Positions 27,213-36,591 of a DNA stretch of 64,000 bases are shown one piece after another (the stretch's first letter is position 1; each line of letters opens with the position of its first letter). The stretch is from an uncultured Hyphomicrobiales bacterium (GTDB taxonomy: Bacteria > Pseudomonadota > Alphaproteobacteria > Rhizobiales > Beijerinckiaceae). Location of the stretch: assembly GCA_903931945.1 (NCBI GenBank), contig CAIZEI010000006.1:118816-182815 (forward strand), given 5' to 3'. The position numbers and the translations under genes were made by a program. The notes under the pieces were generated by a model. That model was not told the DNA's origin. It saw only the letters and a program-made list of their open reading frames with translations, and ran no database searches.

Positions 27213-27637
27213 TCAAAATGGTGGATGGACTTCAGGCGGCGCTTCGCATCGCGGGATCCGGCATCAGTGCGCAGTCCGCGCGATTGCGCGTTGTTTCGGA
27301 GAACATAGCCAACGCGCAATCGGTGGGTAGCCAGCCTGGTGCTGATCCTTACGCACGCAAGACGATTACCTTCGCAACCGAACTCGATCGCGCCTCGGGG
27401 ATCGAGCTCGTCCAGGCCAAGTCGATTGGCATCGATACCACTCCTTTCAAGATCGAACATGATGCAAGCAGTCCGGCGGCAGACGAAAACGGGATGGTGA
27501 AGATGCCGAACGTCGACGTCCTGACCGAGCTTGCCGACATGCGGGAAGCGAACAGAAGCTATGAAGCGAATCTTCAGGTTGCCAAGCAGTCAGCAGAACT
27601 CATGACGATGACCGTGAATTTGCTGAAGGATGCGTAA
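27209..27637 (+). CDS. flgC: flagellar basal-body rod protein FlgC
   Basis: A 142-residue proximal-rod protein. N-terminal ALRIAGSGISAQSARLRVVSENIAN contains the conserved rod motif, and the C-terminal half has MPNVDVLTELADMREANRSYEAN, diagnostic for FlgC. The start is either GTG at 27209, overlapping the flgB stop by four bases, or ATG at 27218; neither has a clear Shine-Dalgarno sequence, and I keep the coupled GTG. It is part of the flagellar operon. Confidence 0.92.
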   Translation: MIKMVDGLQAALRIAGSGISAQSARLRVVSENIANAQSVGSQPGADPYARKTITFATELDRASGIELVQAKSIGIDTTPFKIEHDASSPAADENGMVKMPNVDVLTELADMREANRSYEANLQVAKQSAELMTMTVNLLKDA

Positions 27638-27697
27638 CCTCCGAATCACGACGATCAGTCCGGGTTTCGTGACCAATCTCGAATGGGAGCTAGGTTA

Positions 27698-28012
27698 ATG
27701 GTAGATGGTCTTATGGCGCTGTCGAGTGTGGCAAAACCGAATGCCGTTGGGGCGGGCATGGCCGTCGGCGGAAATGCCGCGTCGACGGCCACCGGACTTT
27801 CGTTTGGTGAAATGCTTGGACAGGTTGCGGGGAGCGCAGCCAGCGCGATGCAGAGCGGCGAGGCAGCCGCTATCCAAGGCATCCAGGGCGACCTCAGTCC
27901 GTTCAAGGTCGTTGAGACCGTGATGTCCGCGCAGCGAACGCTTCAGGCGGCGCTGGCATTCCGCGACAAGGCGGTCGCGGCATTCCAGGAAATTTCCCGG
28001 ATGGCAATTTAA
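27698..28012 (+). CDS. fliE: flagellar hook-basal body complex protein FliE
   Basis: A 104-residue adaptor joining the MS ring to the proximal rod. The typical C-terminal half is visible: SFGEMLGQVAGSAASAMQSGEAAAIQ, then DLSPFKVVETVMSAQRTLQAALAFRDKAVAAFQEI, close to the end as in all FliE proteins. The ATG at 27698 is preceded by GGGAGCTAGG; an in-frame ATG at 27683 lacks such a signal. It lies 60 bases after flgC in the same transcript. Confidence 0.9.
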   Translation: MVDGLMALSSVAKPNAVGAGMAVGGNAASTATGLSFGEMLGQVAGSAASAMQSGEAAAIQGIQGDLSPFKVVETVMSAQRTLQAALAFRDKAVAAFQEISRMAI

Positions 28013-28039
28013 ACAGCATATCAGCAAAGGTAACGAGAC

Positions 28040-28828
28040 ATGAGGGCGCTTGCGATCGCGGCTACGGGCATGAGTGCTCAGGAGAAGAACCTTGAAGTCA
28101 TCGCCAACAACGTCGCCAATATCAACACGACCGGCTTCAAGCGGTCGCGCGCCGAGTTTACGGATTTGATTTATCAAACTGAACGTTTGATGGGCGTCAG
28201 CAGCCGGGGAAGGGATGCGTCGATTCCCGAAGGCGCCAGCATTGGCCTGGGCGTTCGAACGGCGGCCGTAAGAACCGTCAACATTCAAGGCTCGCTAACC
28301 AGCACCGGCAACACGCTCGACCTTGCATTGAACGGGCGTGGCTGGTTTCAGGTTTCGACGCCCAACGGCGAAACGGTCTACACACGAAGCGGCGCCTTCA
28401 ATACCAATGCCGCAGGTCAACTGGTAACGACTGATGGCTATCAGGTGATTCCACCTATTCTCATTCCGCCAACGGCCATCAACGTCGCGGTCAGCCAGAC
28501 GGGCATCGTTTCAGTGACGATCCAGGGCCAGACGGCGCCGCAGCAGCTGGGGCAGCTGACGATTGCCAACTTCGTTAACGAAGCCGGACTTCAGCCACTC
28601 GGAAACAATCTCTTTCAGCAGACTTCCGCATCCGGCCAGCCGAGCGTCGGGGTCCCTGGGGACACTGCTTTCGGTGTCGTTCAGCAGGGCTATCTCGAAG
28701 CCTCGAACGTTGATCCTGTTTCGGAAATCACCAACATGATCGCCGCCCAACGCGCCTACGAGATGAATTCCAAGGTCGTACAGGCTGCCGATCAGATGTC
28801 CGGCACAATATCGAATATGCGTGGATAG
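28040..28828 (+). CDS. flgG: flagellar distal rod protein FlgG
   Basis: A 262-residue protein, the normal FlgG length. The N-terminal signature [20 protein letters not shown] followed by [20 protein letters not shown], the [12 protein letters not shown] core, and the C-terminal [20 protein letters not shown] are those of distal rod proteins. A Shine-Dalgarno-like AAAGGTAACGAG precedes the ATG. It lies 27 bases after fliE. Confidence 0.95.
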   Translation: MRALAIAATGMSAQEKNLEVIANNVANINTTGFKRSRAEFTDLIYQTERLMGVSSRGRDASIPEGASIGLGVRTAAVRTVNIQGSLTSTGNTLDLALNGRGWFQVSTPNGETVYTRSGAFNTNAAGQLVTTDGYQVIPPILIPPTAINVAVSQTGIVSVTIQGQTAPQQLGQLTIANFVNEAGLQPLGNNLFQQTSASGQPSVGVPGDTAFGVVQQGYLEASNVDPVSEITNMIAAQRAYEMNSKVVQAADQMSGTISNMRG

Positions 28829-28833
28829 GCGAC

Positions 28834-29307
28834 ATGTCGAAGTTTCGGGACATTTGCATCAGCACGATATGCGCGGTGACAATTCTCACAGCGGAGTCCT
28901 TGGATGGCGCGCGCGCGGAGGAGCAGATCCCAACGCCAACTATCGTGATCTATCCCGGCGACACAATTTTAGATGGTATGCTAACTGACCGGCCAGCGAG
29001 TCAGGCAGGAAGCAATATGGCGCCTGTTATTCGCCAGCGCTCGCAGCTGGTAGGTAAAGTAGCGCGACAAACTCTGCTGCCGGGCCGAGCGATCCCAGCC
29101 GCCTCCGTCGATAATCCCAAACTGGTTTTGAACGGCGCCGAAGTCAGAATTGTCTTTGCGGAAGGCGCGCTGCTTATCACGACGACGGGCATCGCGCTGC
29201 AGGATGGCGCGCTCGGCGCTACCGTAAAGGTGCGCAACGCTGACAGCGGTCGAACAGTGACCGGTACGGTCCAGTCGGACGGTTCGATCAGCGTCAGGGG
29301 AAGTTGA
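28834..29307 (+). CDS. flgA: flagellar P-ring assembly chaperone FlgA
   Basis: A 157-residue periplasmic chaperone for P-ring (FlgI) assembly. A signal sequence (ICISTICAVTILTAESLDGARA) is followed by the SAF-like domain: IVIYPGDTILDGML, VGKVARQTLLPGRAIPA, VVRN-type (VKVRNADSGRTVTGTV). The short length is normal for rhizobial FlgA, which lacks the longer N-terminal part of enteric FlgA. It starts six bases after flgG and overlaps flgI by one base. Confidence 0.9.
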   Translation: MSKFRDICISTICAVTILTAESLDGARAEEQIPTPTIVIYPGDTILDGMLTDRPASQAGSNMAPVIRQRSQLVGKVARQTLLPGRAIPAASVDNPKLVLNGAEVRIVFAEGALLITTTGIALQDGALGATVKVRNADSGRTVTGTVQSDGSISVRGS

Positions 29308-30401
29308 TGCAGAGAATTCTGTTTGTTTTGCTCGCCTTCTGCATCGCCAGCCAGGGTCATGCAGTCGTCAGATTGAAGGATATAGCGTCCCTTCGAGGTG
29401 CGCACGACAGCCAGCTTGTTGGGTATGGACTTGTCGTCGGTCTTCAGGGCACAGGCGACACGCTTCGCAACACGCCGTTCACGGAACAGTCGATTCAGGC
29501 GATGCTCGGACAAATGGGCATAAACGTGAACGGAACCGCTCTCCGCAACCGAAACGTTGCGGCAGTGCTCGTTACCGCCGATATGCCGCCTGACATGACC
29601 GTAGGCGCCAGAATGGACGTCACTGTGTCAGCGCTCGGCGATGCGCCGTCCCTCCAGGGCGGCACATTGCTGATGACTCAACTGCCCGGAGCGGACGGGA
29701 CCGTCTACGCGACGGCTCAGGGAGCAATAGCTGTCACCGGATTCGATGCGGCCGGCCAGGCCCAATCGGTATCTCAGGGCGTTCCGACAGCTGGAAGAGT
29801 GGCGAACGGCGCGATTGTCGAACGCGCATCTCCCTACTGGCCTTATGAGCTTCCGTTGTCATTGATTTTGCGCAACCCGGACTACGCCACCGCAGTTCGG
29901 ATTGTTGACGTCATTAACGCCTTTGCCGAGCAACGCTACCGTCGCAGGGCTGCGGTTGAAGTCGATGCTCGCACAATCAAGCTGGCGCAGCCTCCATCCG
30001 TGAGTTTGGCGCGATTTATGGCGGAGATAGGGGAACTCCTCGTTGAACCAGACACGGTGGCCCGTGTGGTGATGGACGCCCGGACGGGAACAGTCGTAAT
30101 CGGACAGGATGTTCAAATTTCGACGGTCGCCATCACGCATGGGACGCTGACAATTAAGATCACAGAAACGCCGAAGGTGTCGCAACCGGCTCCCCGTTCC
30201 AAAGGCACGACTACTGTTGTGCCCGGCACCAGTATCGACGTTTCGCAGGACGGAGGGCCTGTTGCAGTCGTCGGCGGTTCCAGCCTGCGAGATCTTGTCA
30301 ACGGGCTCAATCGCATTGGCGCAAAGCCTGACGGCATCATGGCCATTCTGCAGGCTATCAAGTCGGCCGGCGCGCTCCAGGCTGACCTCGTCGCGCAATA
30401 G
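29307..30401 (+). CDS. flgI: flagellar P-ring protein FlgI
   Basis: A 364-residue periplasmic ring protein that surrounds the rod in the peptidoglycan layer. A signal peptide (MQRILFVLLAFCIASQGHA) precedes RLKDIASLRGAHDSQLVGYGLV, GTGDTLRNTPFTEQSIQAML and ARMDVTVSALGDAPSLQGGTL, all classic FlgI. The C-terminal LNRIGAKPDGIMAILQAIKSAGALQADL is complete. ATG at 29307 shares a base with the flgA stop (TGATG). Confidence 0.95.
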   Translation: MQRILFVLLAFCIASQGHAVVRLKDIASLRGAHDSQLVGYGLVVGLQGTGDTLRNTPFTEQSIQAMLGQMGINVNGTALRNRNVAAVLVTADMPPDMTVGARMDVTVSALGDAPSLQGGTLLMTQLPGADGTVYATAQGAIAVTGFDAAGQAQSVSQGVPTAGRVANGAIVERASPYWPYELPLSLILRNPDYATAVRIVDVINAFAEQRYRRRAAVEVDARTIKLAQPPSVSLARFMAEIGELLVEPDTVARVVMDARTGTVVIGQDVQISTVAITHGTLTIKITETPKVSQPAPRSKGTTTVVPGTSIDVSQDGGPVAVVGGSSLRDLVNGLNRIGAKPDGIMAILQAIKSAGALQADLVAQ

Positions 30402-30442
30402 ACAGGCCAGCTTAGCGCAAGCCTGTTGCGCGAGATTCGTCC

Positions 30443-31006
30443 ATGGCTCTGAAACTTCAATCTGGCGACGTCCTCCGCATGGCTTCAACTCGCCTTGGCA
30501 CACTGTCGATCATCCTGGCATGCTGTGTATTGATCACGACAGTGGCTGAAGCCGAAGATACGAGAAAGTTGAAGGCTCCACCAACTCCTCCCCCGGCAAA
30601 AGACCGTGTCGATGCTGGCCTTGAGCGATTTTGCACTTTGGCGGCGCCAGCTGCTCAGGAGGCGAAGATCGCTTGGCAAATGCGTCAACTTGGCGAGTTA
30701 GACGCCAAGCTGAAGCAGCGAATGGACGAAATCGAAAAGGCGGCCGCATCGGCCCGGGAGTGGGTTTCCAAGCGCGAAGCCATGAAAAAGCAGGCGACGG
30801 ACGAAATCGTGGCGATCATTGGCAAAATGCCCGTGGAGCCAGCCGCGCTGCAACTCGCAGAACTCGACGAATCCTTTGCAGCGGCAATCATCGGCAAGCT
30901 CAAGCCTGGTATAGCAGGGGCCATCTTGGGCGAAATGGACGCGTCGCGGGCAGGGAGATTGACTACTATCTTGTCCGGAGTCCCCGTGAACGTTGAAACC
31001 CCATGA
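30443..31006 (+). CDS. motE: MotE family flagellar protein
   Basis: A 187-residue exported protein. A hydrophobic leader (LGTLSIILACCVLITTVAEA) is followed by a proline-rich linker, a lysine/glutamate-rich coiled coil at about 60-115 (QMRQLGELDAKLKQRMDEIE), and a C-terminal MgtE-N-like helical unit (LAELDESFAAAIIGKL, AILGEMDASRAGRL). In Sinorhizobium MotE acts as a periplasmic chaperone for the motility protein MotC. Position between flgI and flgH agrees with the rhizobial order. Its last codon overlaps the flgH start by four bases. An internal ATG at 30479 is a possible alternative start. Confidence 0.85.
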   Translation: MALKLQSGDVLRMASTRLGTLSIILACCVLITTVAEAEDTRKLKAPPTPPPAKDRVDAGLERFCTLAAPAAQEAKIAWQMRQLGELDAKLKQRMDEIEKAAASAREWVSKREAMKKQATDEIVAIIGKMPVEPAALQLAELDESFAAAIIGKLKPGIAGAILGEMDASRAGRLTTILSGVPVNVETP

Positions 31007-31707
31007 TCAATTTCGTTGCATCGCGCGCAGTGCTCGCCGCCTTGCTTGGCGCGGGGCTATCGGCATGTACTACAAATCCGGCCGAATTCATGCGCGAACC
31101 GCAACTCTCTCCGGTTGGCAGCGGTTTGTCTGCCACTTTCGTTGACCAAGCGGAGTTCTCCGCTTCCCGCAGGCAGGGTGCGGGGCGCGGATCGAGCGGC
31201 CCCGAAAGTCTGTATACCGAGAAGCGCGTCTCGAAGGTCGGCGATATCATTACAGTCGTCATTTCGATCAACGACAAGGCGACCTTTGGCAATTCTCTTG
31301 ATCGATCGAAGGCTTCCAAGACGGCAACATCCATGGATTGGAGTCTTAGCAGCGGCTCCACCGCCACCACAATCAAGACTGATTCGTCAGCGACCTCCAA
31401 CTACACTGGAAAGGGCGCTATTGATCGATCGGAGCAAATCCAGGTCAGCGTGGCCGCTGTGGTCTCGGATGTGTTGCCTAACGGTAACCTCGTCATTAGC
31501 GGCTCCCAGGAGGTTCGCGTCAATTTCGAGATTCGCCAGTTGACCGTGGCGGGGATCGTCCGACCATCCGATATCGCAAAAAGCAATACCATCGCCTACG
31601 ATCATATTGCCGAGGCGCGCATATCGTATGGCGGTCGCGGCCGCGCAAGCGACGTTCAGCAGCCCAACTGGGGCCAGCAGATCTACGACGCAGTCGTTCC
31701 GTTTTAG
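31003..31707 (+). CDS. flgH: flagellar L-ring lipoprotein FlgH
   Basis: A 234-residue outer-membrane ring lipoprotein. The lipobox LSAC puts the lipidated cysteine at residue 22. Marks of FlgH: SLYTEKRVSKVGDIITVVI, NDKATFGNS, VLPNGNLVISGSQEVRVNFE, and the final RISYGGRGRASDVQQPNWGQQIYD. It is translationally coupled to motE through an ATGA overlap and followed by fliL after 12 bases. Confidence 0.95.
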   Translation: MINFVASRAVLAALLGAGLSACTTNPAEFMREPQLSPVGSGLSATFVDQAEFSASRRQGAGRGSSGPESLYTEKRVSKVGDIITVVISINDKATFGNSLDRSKASKTATSMDWSLSSGSTATTIKTDSSATSNYTGKGAIDRSEQIQVSVAAVVSDVLPNGNLVISGSQEVRVNFEIRQLTVAGIVRPSDIAKSNTIAYDHIAEARISYGGRGRASDVQQPNWGQQIYDAVVPF

Positions 31708-31719
31708 GCGGGTTTCAAC

Positions 31720-32205
31720 ATGTCCAATTCAGACCGTGGAAAGGACGGCTCTTCCGCCAAGCCTGCGACGTCCAAAAAGAGTGCGCTGGAGATCATTGTC
31801 GTAACGCTCGTTTCAGCGGCGCTCGGCGCAGCGGCGGCCTATTCACCGTTCCAGTTCTTCCCTGGCAAAACCGGGGAACCGCATTCGGAGCAGTCATCGT
31901 TGGCGACGGCGCCGCCAAACGTGTTTCATCTGCCGCCACTTGTGACGAACCTCGCGTCTCCGACTGACACCTGGATAAGACTTGAGGCCTCTCTGGTTAT
32001 TGATACTCGCTCGATGACGCATCCGGAAGTCGTTAGCATCGAGATAGCGGGCGATTTCCTGGCGTATCTGCGAACGCTCACCGCCTCCCAACTCGAGGGC
32101 GCCGTGGGACTGCAGAACCTTAGGCAGGATCTTTTTGAACGTGCTGCAATTCGATCAGGCGGCAAGGTAACGGAACTGATTGTGCGAACGCTGGTGATTC
32201 AATGA
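31720..32205 (+). CDS. fliL: flagellar basal body-associated protein FliL
   Basis: A 161-residue inner-membrane protein that surrounds the stator. A short cytoplasmic tail, one membrane segment (LEIIVVTLVSAALGAAAAYSPF) and a periplasmic stomatin-like domain with LPPLVTNLASPTDTWIRLEASLVID. The C terminus (LVIQ) ends in the fliP start codon (ATGA overlap). The arrangement fliL-fliP closes the operon as in rhizobia. Confidence 0.88.
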   Translation: MSNSDRGKDGSSAKPATSKKSALEIIVVTLVSAALGAAAAYSPFQFFPGKTGEPHSEQSSLATAPPNVFHLPPLVTNLASPTDTWIRLEASLVIDTRSMTHPEVVSIEIAGDFLAYLRTLTASQLEGAVGLQNLRQDLFERAAIRSGGKVTELIVRTLVIQ

Positions 32206-32936
32206 AACGAATACTGATAGGTACTCTTGTGCTTTTTGCATCGGTTATGAACGCTCGCGCGCAGACAATAGATCTCAATTCTCTGATCCCGACGGGCGAG
32301 GCGTCTGCGACCGGCCGCATGATGCAGGCAGGCGCAATTCTAACTGTATTATCGATCGCTCCTGGTCTTCTCATCATGGTCACCTCTTTCACCAGATTCG
32401 TCATAGCGCTGTCGTTTCTGCGTTCGGGCCTAGGACTGCAAAGCACTCCGGCAAACCTGGTTCTGATCAGCCTTGCGCTCTTCATGACGTTCTTCGTAAT
32501 GGCGCCTACCTTTGACGCCGCATGGCAGAAGGGTCTCAAGCCAATGATTGACAATACGACTTCAATGGAAGCCGCTTACACCGAAGTTACGCAACCCTTT
32601 CGCTCGTTCATGCTTGCCCAGGTTCGTGAAAAAGACCTGGCCTTGTTCGAAAATTTGTCGAAGGGCCGACTGGATATTCGTTCAAGAGCGACAGTCGACC
32701 TTCGCGTTCTTGTTCCCGCTTACATGATTTCGGAGCTTCGCCGAGGGTTTGAAATTGGGTTCATGATTATGCTCCCGTTCCTCGTCATCGACATGATCGT
32801 TGCCGCGCTGACGATGTCGATGGGTATGATGATGATGCCTCCGTCCGTCATTTCCTTGCCGATCAAAATATTGTTCTTCGTTCTCATCGATGGATGGAAT
32901 CTTCTGATCGGCAGCCTTGTACGCTCGTACCCATAG
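32202..32936 (+). CDS. fliP: flagellar type III export gate protein FliP
   Basis: A 244-residue core subunit of the export gate. Signal peptide (ILIGTLVLFASVMNARA), then LTVLSIAPGLLIMVTSFTRF, LRSGLGLQSTPANLVLIS, and the C-terminal helices LVIDMIVAALTMSMGMMMM and ILFFVLIDGWNLLIGSL. Length matches known FliP (about 245). It is the last gene of the block; in rhizobia flagellin genes often follow, but here only degenerate sequence is seen. Confidence 0.96.
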   Translation: MKRILIGTLVLFASVMNARAQTIDLNSLIPTGEASATGRMMQAGAILTVLSIAPGLLIMVTSFTRFVIALSFLRSGLGLQSTPANLVLISLALFMTFFVMAPTFDAAWQKGLKPMIDNTTSMEAAYTEVTQPFRSFMLAQVREKDLALFENLSKGRLDIRSRATVDLRVLVPAYMISELRRGFEIGFMIMLPFLVIDMIVAALTMSMGMMMMPPSVISLPIKILFFVLIDGWNLLIGSLVRSYP

Positions 32937-32976
32937 CTCCGGTTCTCGAGGCTAAACACATGTTCAGGCGCACTTG

Positions 32977-33087
32977 CCGCACACGACGCTGGTGCTGGCG
33001 CGCATCGAGATCGACAAACGGTCGAACAAATGCGCCGTACGAAAGCTGCTGGTGGAACTCGAGTTGGCGGGTCACACCGTTTTCTAA
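32977..33087 (+). mobile_element. short transposase scrap, ISAs1-like
   Basis: One frame reads HTTLVLARIEIDKRSNKC then AVRKLLVELELAGHTVF up to TAA at 33085-33087. The L-V-L-A-x-I-x-x-D-x-x-S-N pattern followed by L-L-x-x-L-x-L-x-G resembles the middle of ISAs1-family (DDE) transposases. Only 36 codons remain and both flanks are unrelated, so this is a tentative relic just downstream of fliP. Confidence 0.45.
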
Positions 33088-34194
33088 CGGATGTTGTTTC
33101 GGAGCAACTTCCGGCGGCCTTTCGGGGGGGCATTCAGAAAAGGCATAGTGGGGAACGAATTCCCAGCGTTCCAATTGTGGCGCGTGGCGCAGACTGCCGC
33201 CAAAATTGTCCTCGTCTCCTTCTGGAGCCCTTCTGTCCGCGGAAGGCTTGCGGGTATCGGCCAGGGAAATAAGCGCTGGACTGGACATGATCGCGGTAAC
33301 GCGCGAGCCGTATTAGAGGTATGATTGGGTTTTGGAAGCCGATGTCCGGGGATTGTTGGACAATATCTTGCCGGTCCCTGTTGATCCCGTCGGGACCAGA
33401 TGATCGTGGACGTTGATCCATTCTCTCTCGACCAGATTCTGACCGAGCGCTAGGTCAAGACCCCGCTGCGTTCGATAGTCGAAGTCTTTACCCCTCTCCC
33501 GCTGCTGGCAGCCTTGTTACACGCAGGTGAGCCGCATAGCGCCTGTTTCGGCGCCAGGAGGTTTCCAAATCCAGAAGAAGGCAAAGCAATGCATTGTGGT
33601 CGAGACCCTCGACCTTCTTGTTCGCGACTGTTTCGACAAAAACATTCGCATTGCGGCAGTCCAACGGCGCGAAGCAGGCTCAATCTCCCAACTGACAGTT
33701 GGAAGTTTGAACACGGTGGCTTTTCCTGCAGGTTATAGCGACTCATGGCCTCTGGCGTGGGGGACCCGTGTTCCATCTGTAGCGAGCGTTTGCGCGGGGG
33801 GCCAGTCAAGGTTGTTGTCGCGGAGGGATTTGACGAAGCAGCAGGTCCCGGCGACGATATTAGTCGCGCACTCAACCGCAGCTTCCGGTCGCGCCACGCT
33901 GAACGGACCGTCCAATTGAACAATGCCCAGACAAGCGCAAAAACCCTGCTCAGGATGTGCTGCGATTGACGCGGCGGAAACACCAACGGCTTTGCGGGCA
34001 AACAGAGCGTGAGTTCGGCGAACCTCGGCCCTGCCGGATGGTGATCAACTTAACAGAGCCGTCCAGTTTCAGACAAGTTTGAAAGGTTTATATATTCTGC
34101 AACATGGCTCTTTGAGTCCGCACAGAAATCGAACCGCCCCCAGAGAAGAATTGCCAGCCCTTCCAACATAGCGTCGAGCCTCAGGAAGACTCCA
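33088..34194. other. long gene-poor stretch after the flagellar block
   Basis: About 1.1 kb with overlapping short frames on both strands and no recognisable family, good start signal or domain. Composition is less codon-structured than in the neighbours, so I regard it as degenerate DNA. The last 130 bases hold the probable promoter of the MerR gene. Confidence 0.5.
34068..34096 (+). promoter_or_regulatory. possible sigma-70-type promoter of the MerR gene
   Basis: TTCAGA (34068-34073) and TATATT (34091-34096) are separated by 17 bases, about 100 bases upstream of the MerR start. The -10 is good and the -35 weak, as is common where an activator such as MerR itself assists. No operator dyad was identified between them. 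Confidence 0.35.
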
Positions 34195-34680
34195 ATGCAC
34201 CTATCATCCGTGAGCGATTCAATCACAGCCGAGGACGGAAACTCGTTATTTCTGATACGCCAGGTTGCAAAGCAATACAATGTGACCCTTCGCGCTTTAC
34301 GATTCTATGAAACATATGGCCTCGTTCGACCGAAGCGGGTTGGTACGGTTCGCTTGTATGATTCAGCGAGCATCCGTCAACTCGAGTTGGTTCTAAAGGG
34401 AAAGAATTTGGGATTTAGCCTAGACGAAATTGCGTCAATGGTGCAACCAAAGCCCGGAAGCACCGGTGTCGCCGTCGATCTTCACATTGCGAATGACCGG
34501 CTCTTGAACCAAATCAATCTTATGCATCGCAAACGAAGCGCGATAGACCATGCAATTAGTGAGTTGGAAGGAATGCGCCATTGTATTGCGGTCGACGATG
34601 ATGGCGCAGCGGATGAGCCAATGCCTGCCCGCGAGAGGAATGCCAACCCTGAGCGATCATTGTGCGCCGATAGAGGCTAG
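34195..34680 (+). CDS. MerR family transcriptional regulator
   Basis: A 161-residue regulator. An N-terminal extension of about 18 residues precedes the winged helix-turn-helix: FLIRQVAKQYNVTLRALRFYETYGLVRPKRVGTVRLYDSASIRQLELVLKG with the RFYE and RLYD marks of MerR proteins, then the coiled coil (LLNQINLMHRKRSAIDHAISELEGM). One effector-region Cys (C129 area, MRHCIAVDDD) exists but no metal-binding cluster is evident, so the ligand is unknown. AGGAAG lies six bases before the ATG. The downstream 73-codon ORF begins 13 bases after its stop and may be co-transcribed. Confidence 0.87.
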   Translation: MHLSSVSDSITAEDGNSLFLIRQVAKQYNVTLRALRFYETYGLVRPKRVGTVRLYDSASIRQLELVLKGKNLGFSLDEIASMVQPKPGSTGVAVDLHIANDRLLNQINLMHRKRSAIDHAISELEGMRHCIAVDDDGAADEPMPARERNANPERSLCADRG

Positions 34681-34692
34681 CGGGGACCGCAA

Positions 34693-34914
34693 ATGTTTGA
34701 TGAACTCAATCGTTGCAAAAAGACCGCTCTTAGAGAAGCGCCGCCATTGTTCGGTGCAGCCTGGGATGCGCTTGTAACCGAATGTCGGGCTTACGATGAG
34801 CTCAACGAAAGCATCAGCAGGGCTTTGCTGGCTATAGCGGCTCTAGAATCACGCGATCGAATAGCGGCGCGAGGCCGCTCAACGCTCCCGACTGAGTCAT
34901 CGAGGCTTCGTTAA
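34693..34914 (+). CDS. small hypothetical protein downstream of the MerR gene
   Basis: A 73-residue frame beginning MFDELNRCKKTALREAPPLF and rich in Ala, Glu and Arg, predicted mostly helical with no membrane segment. It has GGGGA upstream of the ATG and follows the MerR gene closely, which is the only support. I do not recognise any family. Confidence 0.4.
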   Translation: MFDELNRCKKTALREAPPLFGAAWDALVTECRAYDELNESISRALLAIAALESRDRIAARGRSTLPTESSRLR

Positions 34915-36176
34915 TCAACCGCCAGAAGTTTATCAACAAATGACGATTGAAATAGCCCGCTAAAGCAGCGGGTGTTGTGAGTTTTCGTGATCGACTGCCC
35001 CACTTGAAATACGCGAGGCCAAATTCACACTGGAGTTTTTTATAATCGCGCACGATGCGCCAATACAACTTCGCGACGCAGGCGAGCGCAGCCTTCGCGG
35101 CGCCTGACGCCATTTCAACCTAGCCAAGGTTATTCGGCGCGCTCGGGCAATGGCCGTCCACGGCTGTCGCGACGGTCAGCGCTTTTTGCGTGCGGGGCCG
35201 ACGGACGCTCACGCGCTGACGAGCATGTCTCCGAACATGAAAGTGATTGGGTCTTTGAATTTGAATCCGTTGCGCCGGGAAAACAAGAAGCATTATGCCA
35301 TATTTCCGAAATGTGGAATGCCATGCAGAGAATCGACTTCGTGCAGTCGCCCATTTACGTGATCGCGAGGCTTCAGTTGGTCTTGTGGGCTTGAACGATC
35401 TTGAGGACGCTGCTCACAGCCATAGCGAAGCTGGTCGCGACGGATTTGTGCGACGCGGCTTTCTACCGCCTCGACGATGGCTGCTCGGGTGATTGGCATC
35501 CCTCGCGTTCTTTGGCTGTTACGAAGGCTGTGCTCGGAATGGTCTATGGCTGAAGCACCTTCGCGATTGATCTCGGCAGGCCTGGAGCAAGCCGCGCGAC
35601 TTATCCTACCATTCCTGATCTAGGGAATTATACTTTGACAAGCTTTAAACTTCGCGTGCAAACGCAGGCATTCTTCAATCGCGGTAGGCGGCCTTTCCGC
35701 CGAGGAGCATTGCGCGCCTGTGCGCGCGCTGCCAATTCGAATTATTTTTTGCCCGTACTGCTCGGTATTATGATCGCCGTGGTTGTTGCTTGGATTGCCT
35801 GGAGCTTTCAGAGTTTCTGAGACCCAATGTGCAGAGGCACAATGCGCTTTACAATTGACACGATGCGCTCCGACTCGCCTTGCCACGGTCATCGCGATTC
35901 GGGCAGCTAGCTCGTATCGCGTCATCGGTCGTCTGCGGTGATAAAAGATGAGCGCATGGCGCTGTATGGTTTGCGCGCGACGCGTCGAATCGTAAGACTT
36001 TGAGAACCACCTTCCTTTACAGTCAGATTGCTTATGCCGCACGATTTGCAACTTCAGTAAATCAGCAACATGAGCCCGCCGGCCCGCATGACGCATGGTC
36101 AGCCGCCCGGAATGGCAGCGAGCTGTAGGTCCCCATCTTTCTATCATGGAAAGCCGGACCATCCGAAAGGGATGGC
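34915..36176. other. gene-poor stretch with only doubtful small ORFs
   Basis: About 1.26 kb without a recognisable gene. The only frame with a visible feature is 35635-35820 (TTG start), ending in one hydrophobic segment (YFLPVLLGIMIAVVVAWIAW), which could be a small membrane peptide but lacks a good ribosome site. A 180-codon minus-strand frame (35620-36162) is rich in Arg/His and looks like a shadow. Confidence 0.4.
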
Positions 36177-36527
36177 ATGTTCGGCGCGTGGAAACTCAAG
36201 CACAGGTTAATCGCTCTGGTCGCATTGATGCGCCTCGCTCAAATCGGCGGAGCGCAATTCACCTCGCTATTGGCGTCTCAGCAAGGCGAAGCAGAAGCAT
36301 ACGCTTTGACGACGAAGTTTGACCAAATGCACATTGAACACGCCAATCAGCTTGTCCATACGGTCGCTAGCCTCAGCTTTTTGGGCGCGGTCCCCTTGGC
36401 GCGCGATCCGTTGGCTCTGCTGTCAAACGCGACAGGCATCCAAATCGATGGCGTTCTGACCTCGCCCCCATTCATGCAGAATTTGAACTCTCGCGGTAAT
36501 GCTCCCGGAAGCCGGGATCAAGTCTGA
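36177..36527 (+). CDS. hypothetical protein
   Basis: A 116-residue frame starting MFGAWKLKHRLIALVALM, with an amphipathic or weak hydrophobic N terminus and no family match. AAAGGGATGG stands just before the ATG, a fair ribosome site. It precedes the outer-membrane protein gene on the same strand. It may be a genuine small protein or the remains of one; there is no functional clue. Confidence 0.4.
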   Translation: MFGAWKLKHRLIALVALMRLAQIGGAQFTSLLASQQGEAEAYALTTKFDQMHIEHANQLVHTVASLSFLGAVPLARDPLALLSNATGIQIDGVLTSPPFMQNLNSRGNAPGSRDQV

Positions 36528-36591
36528 AATTGCTCGGGAACTGACGTTCCGATTGCATGGAGAATTTCTGGCCTTGAAGATCTCGCTGAAA

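Noticed and set aside
26835..32936. Flagellar block as part of a prophage or type III injectisome
   Set aside because: FlgB, FlgC, FlgG, FlgI, FlgH and MotE are specific to flagella and follow the rhizobial order; no phage genes are present.
35620..36162. 180-codon minus-strand frame
   Set aside because: Arg/His/Ser-rich composition, no family match, no start signal; it looks like a chance frame in GC-rich DNA.
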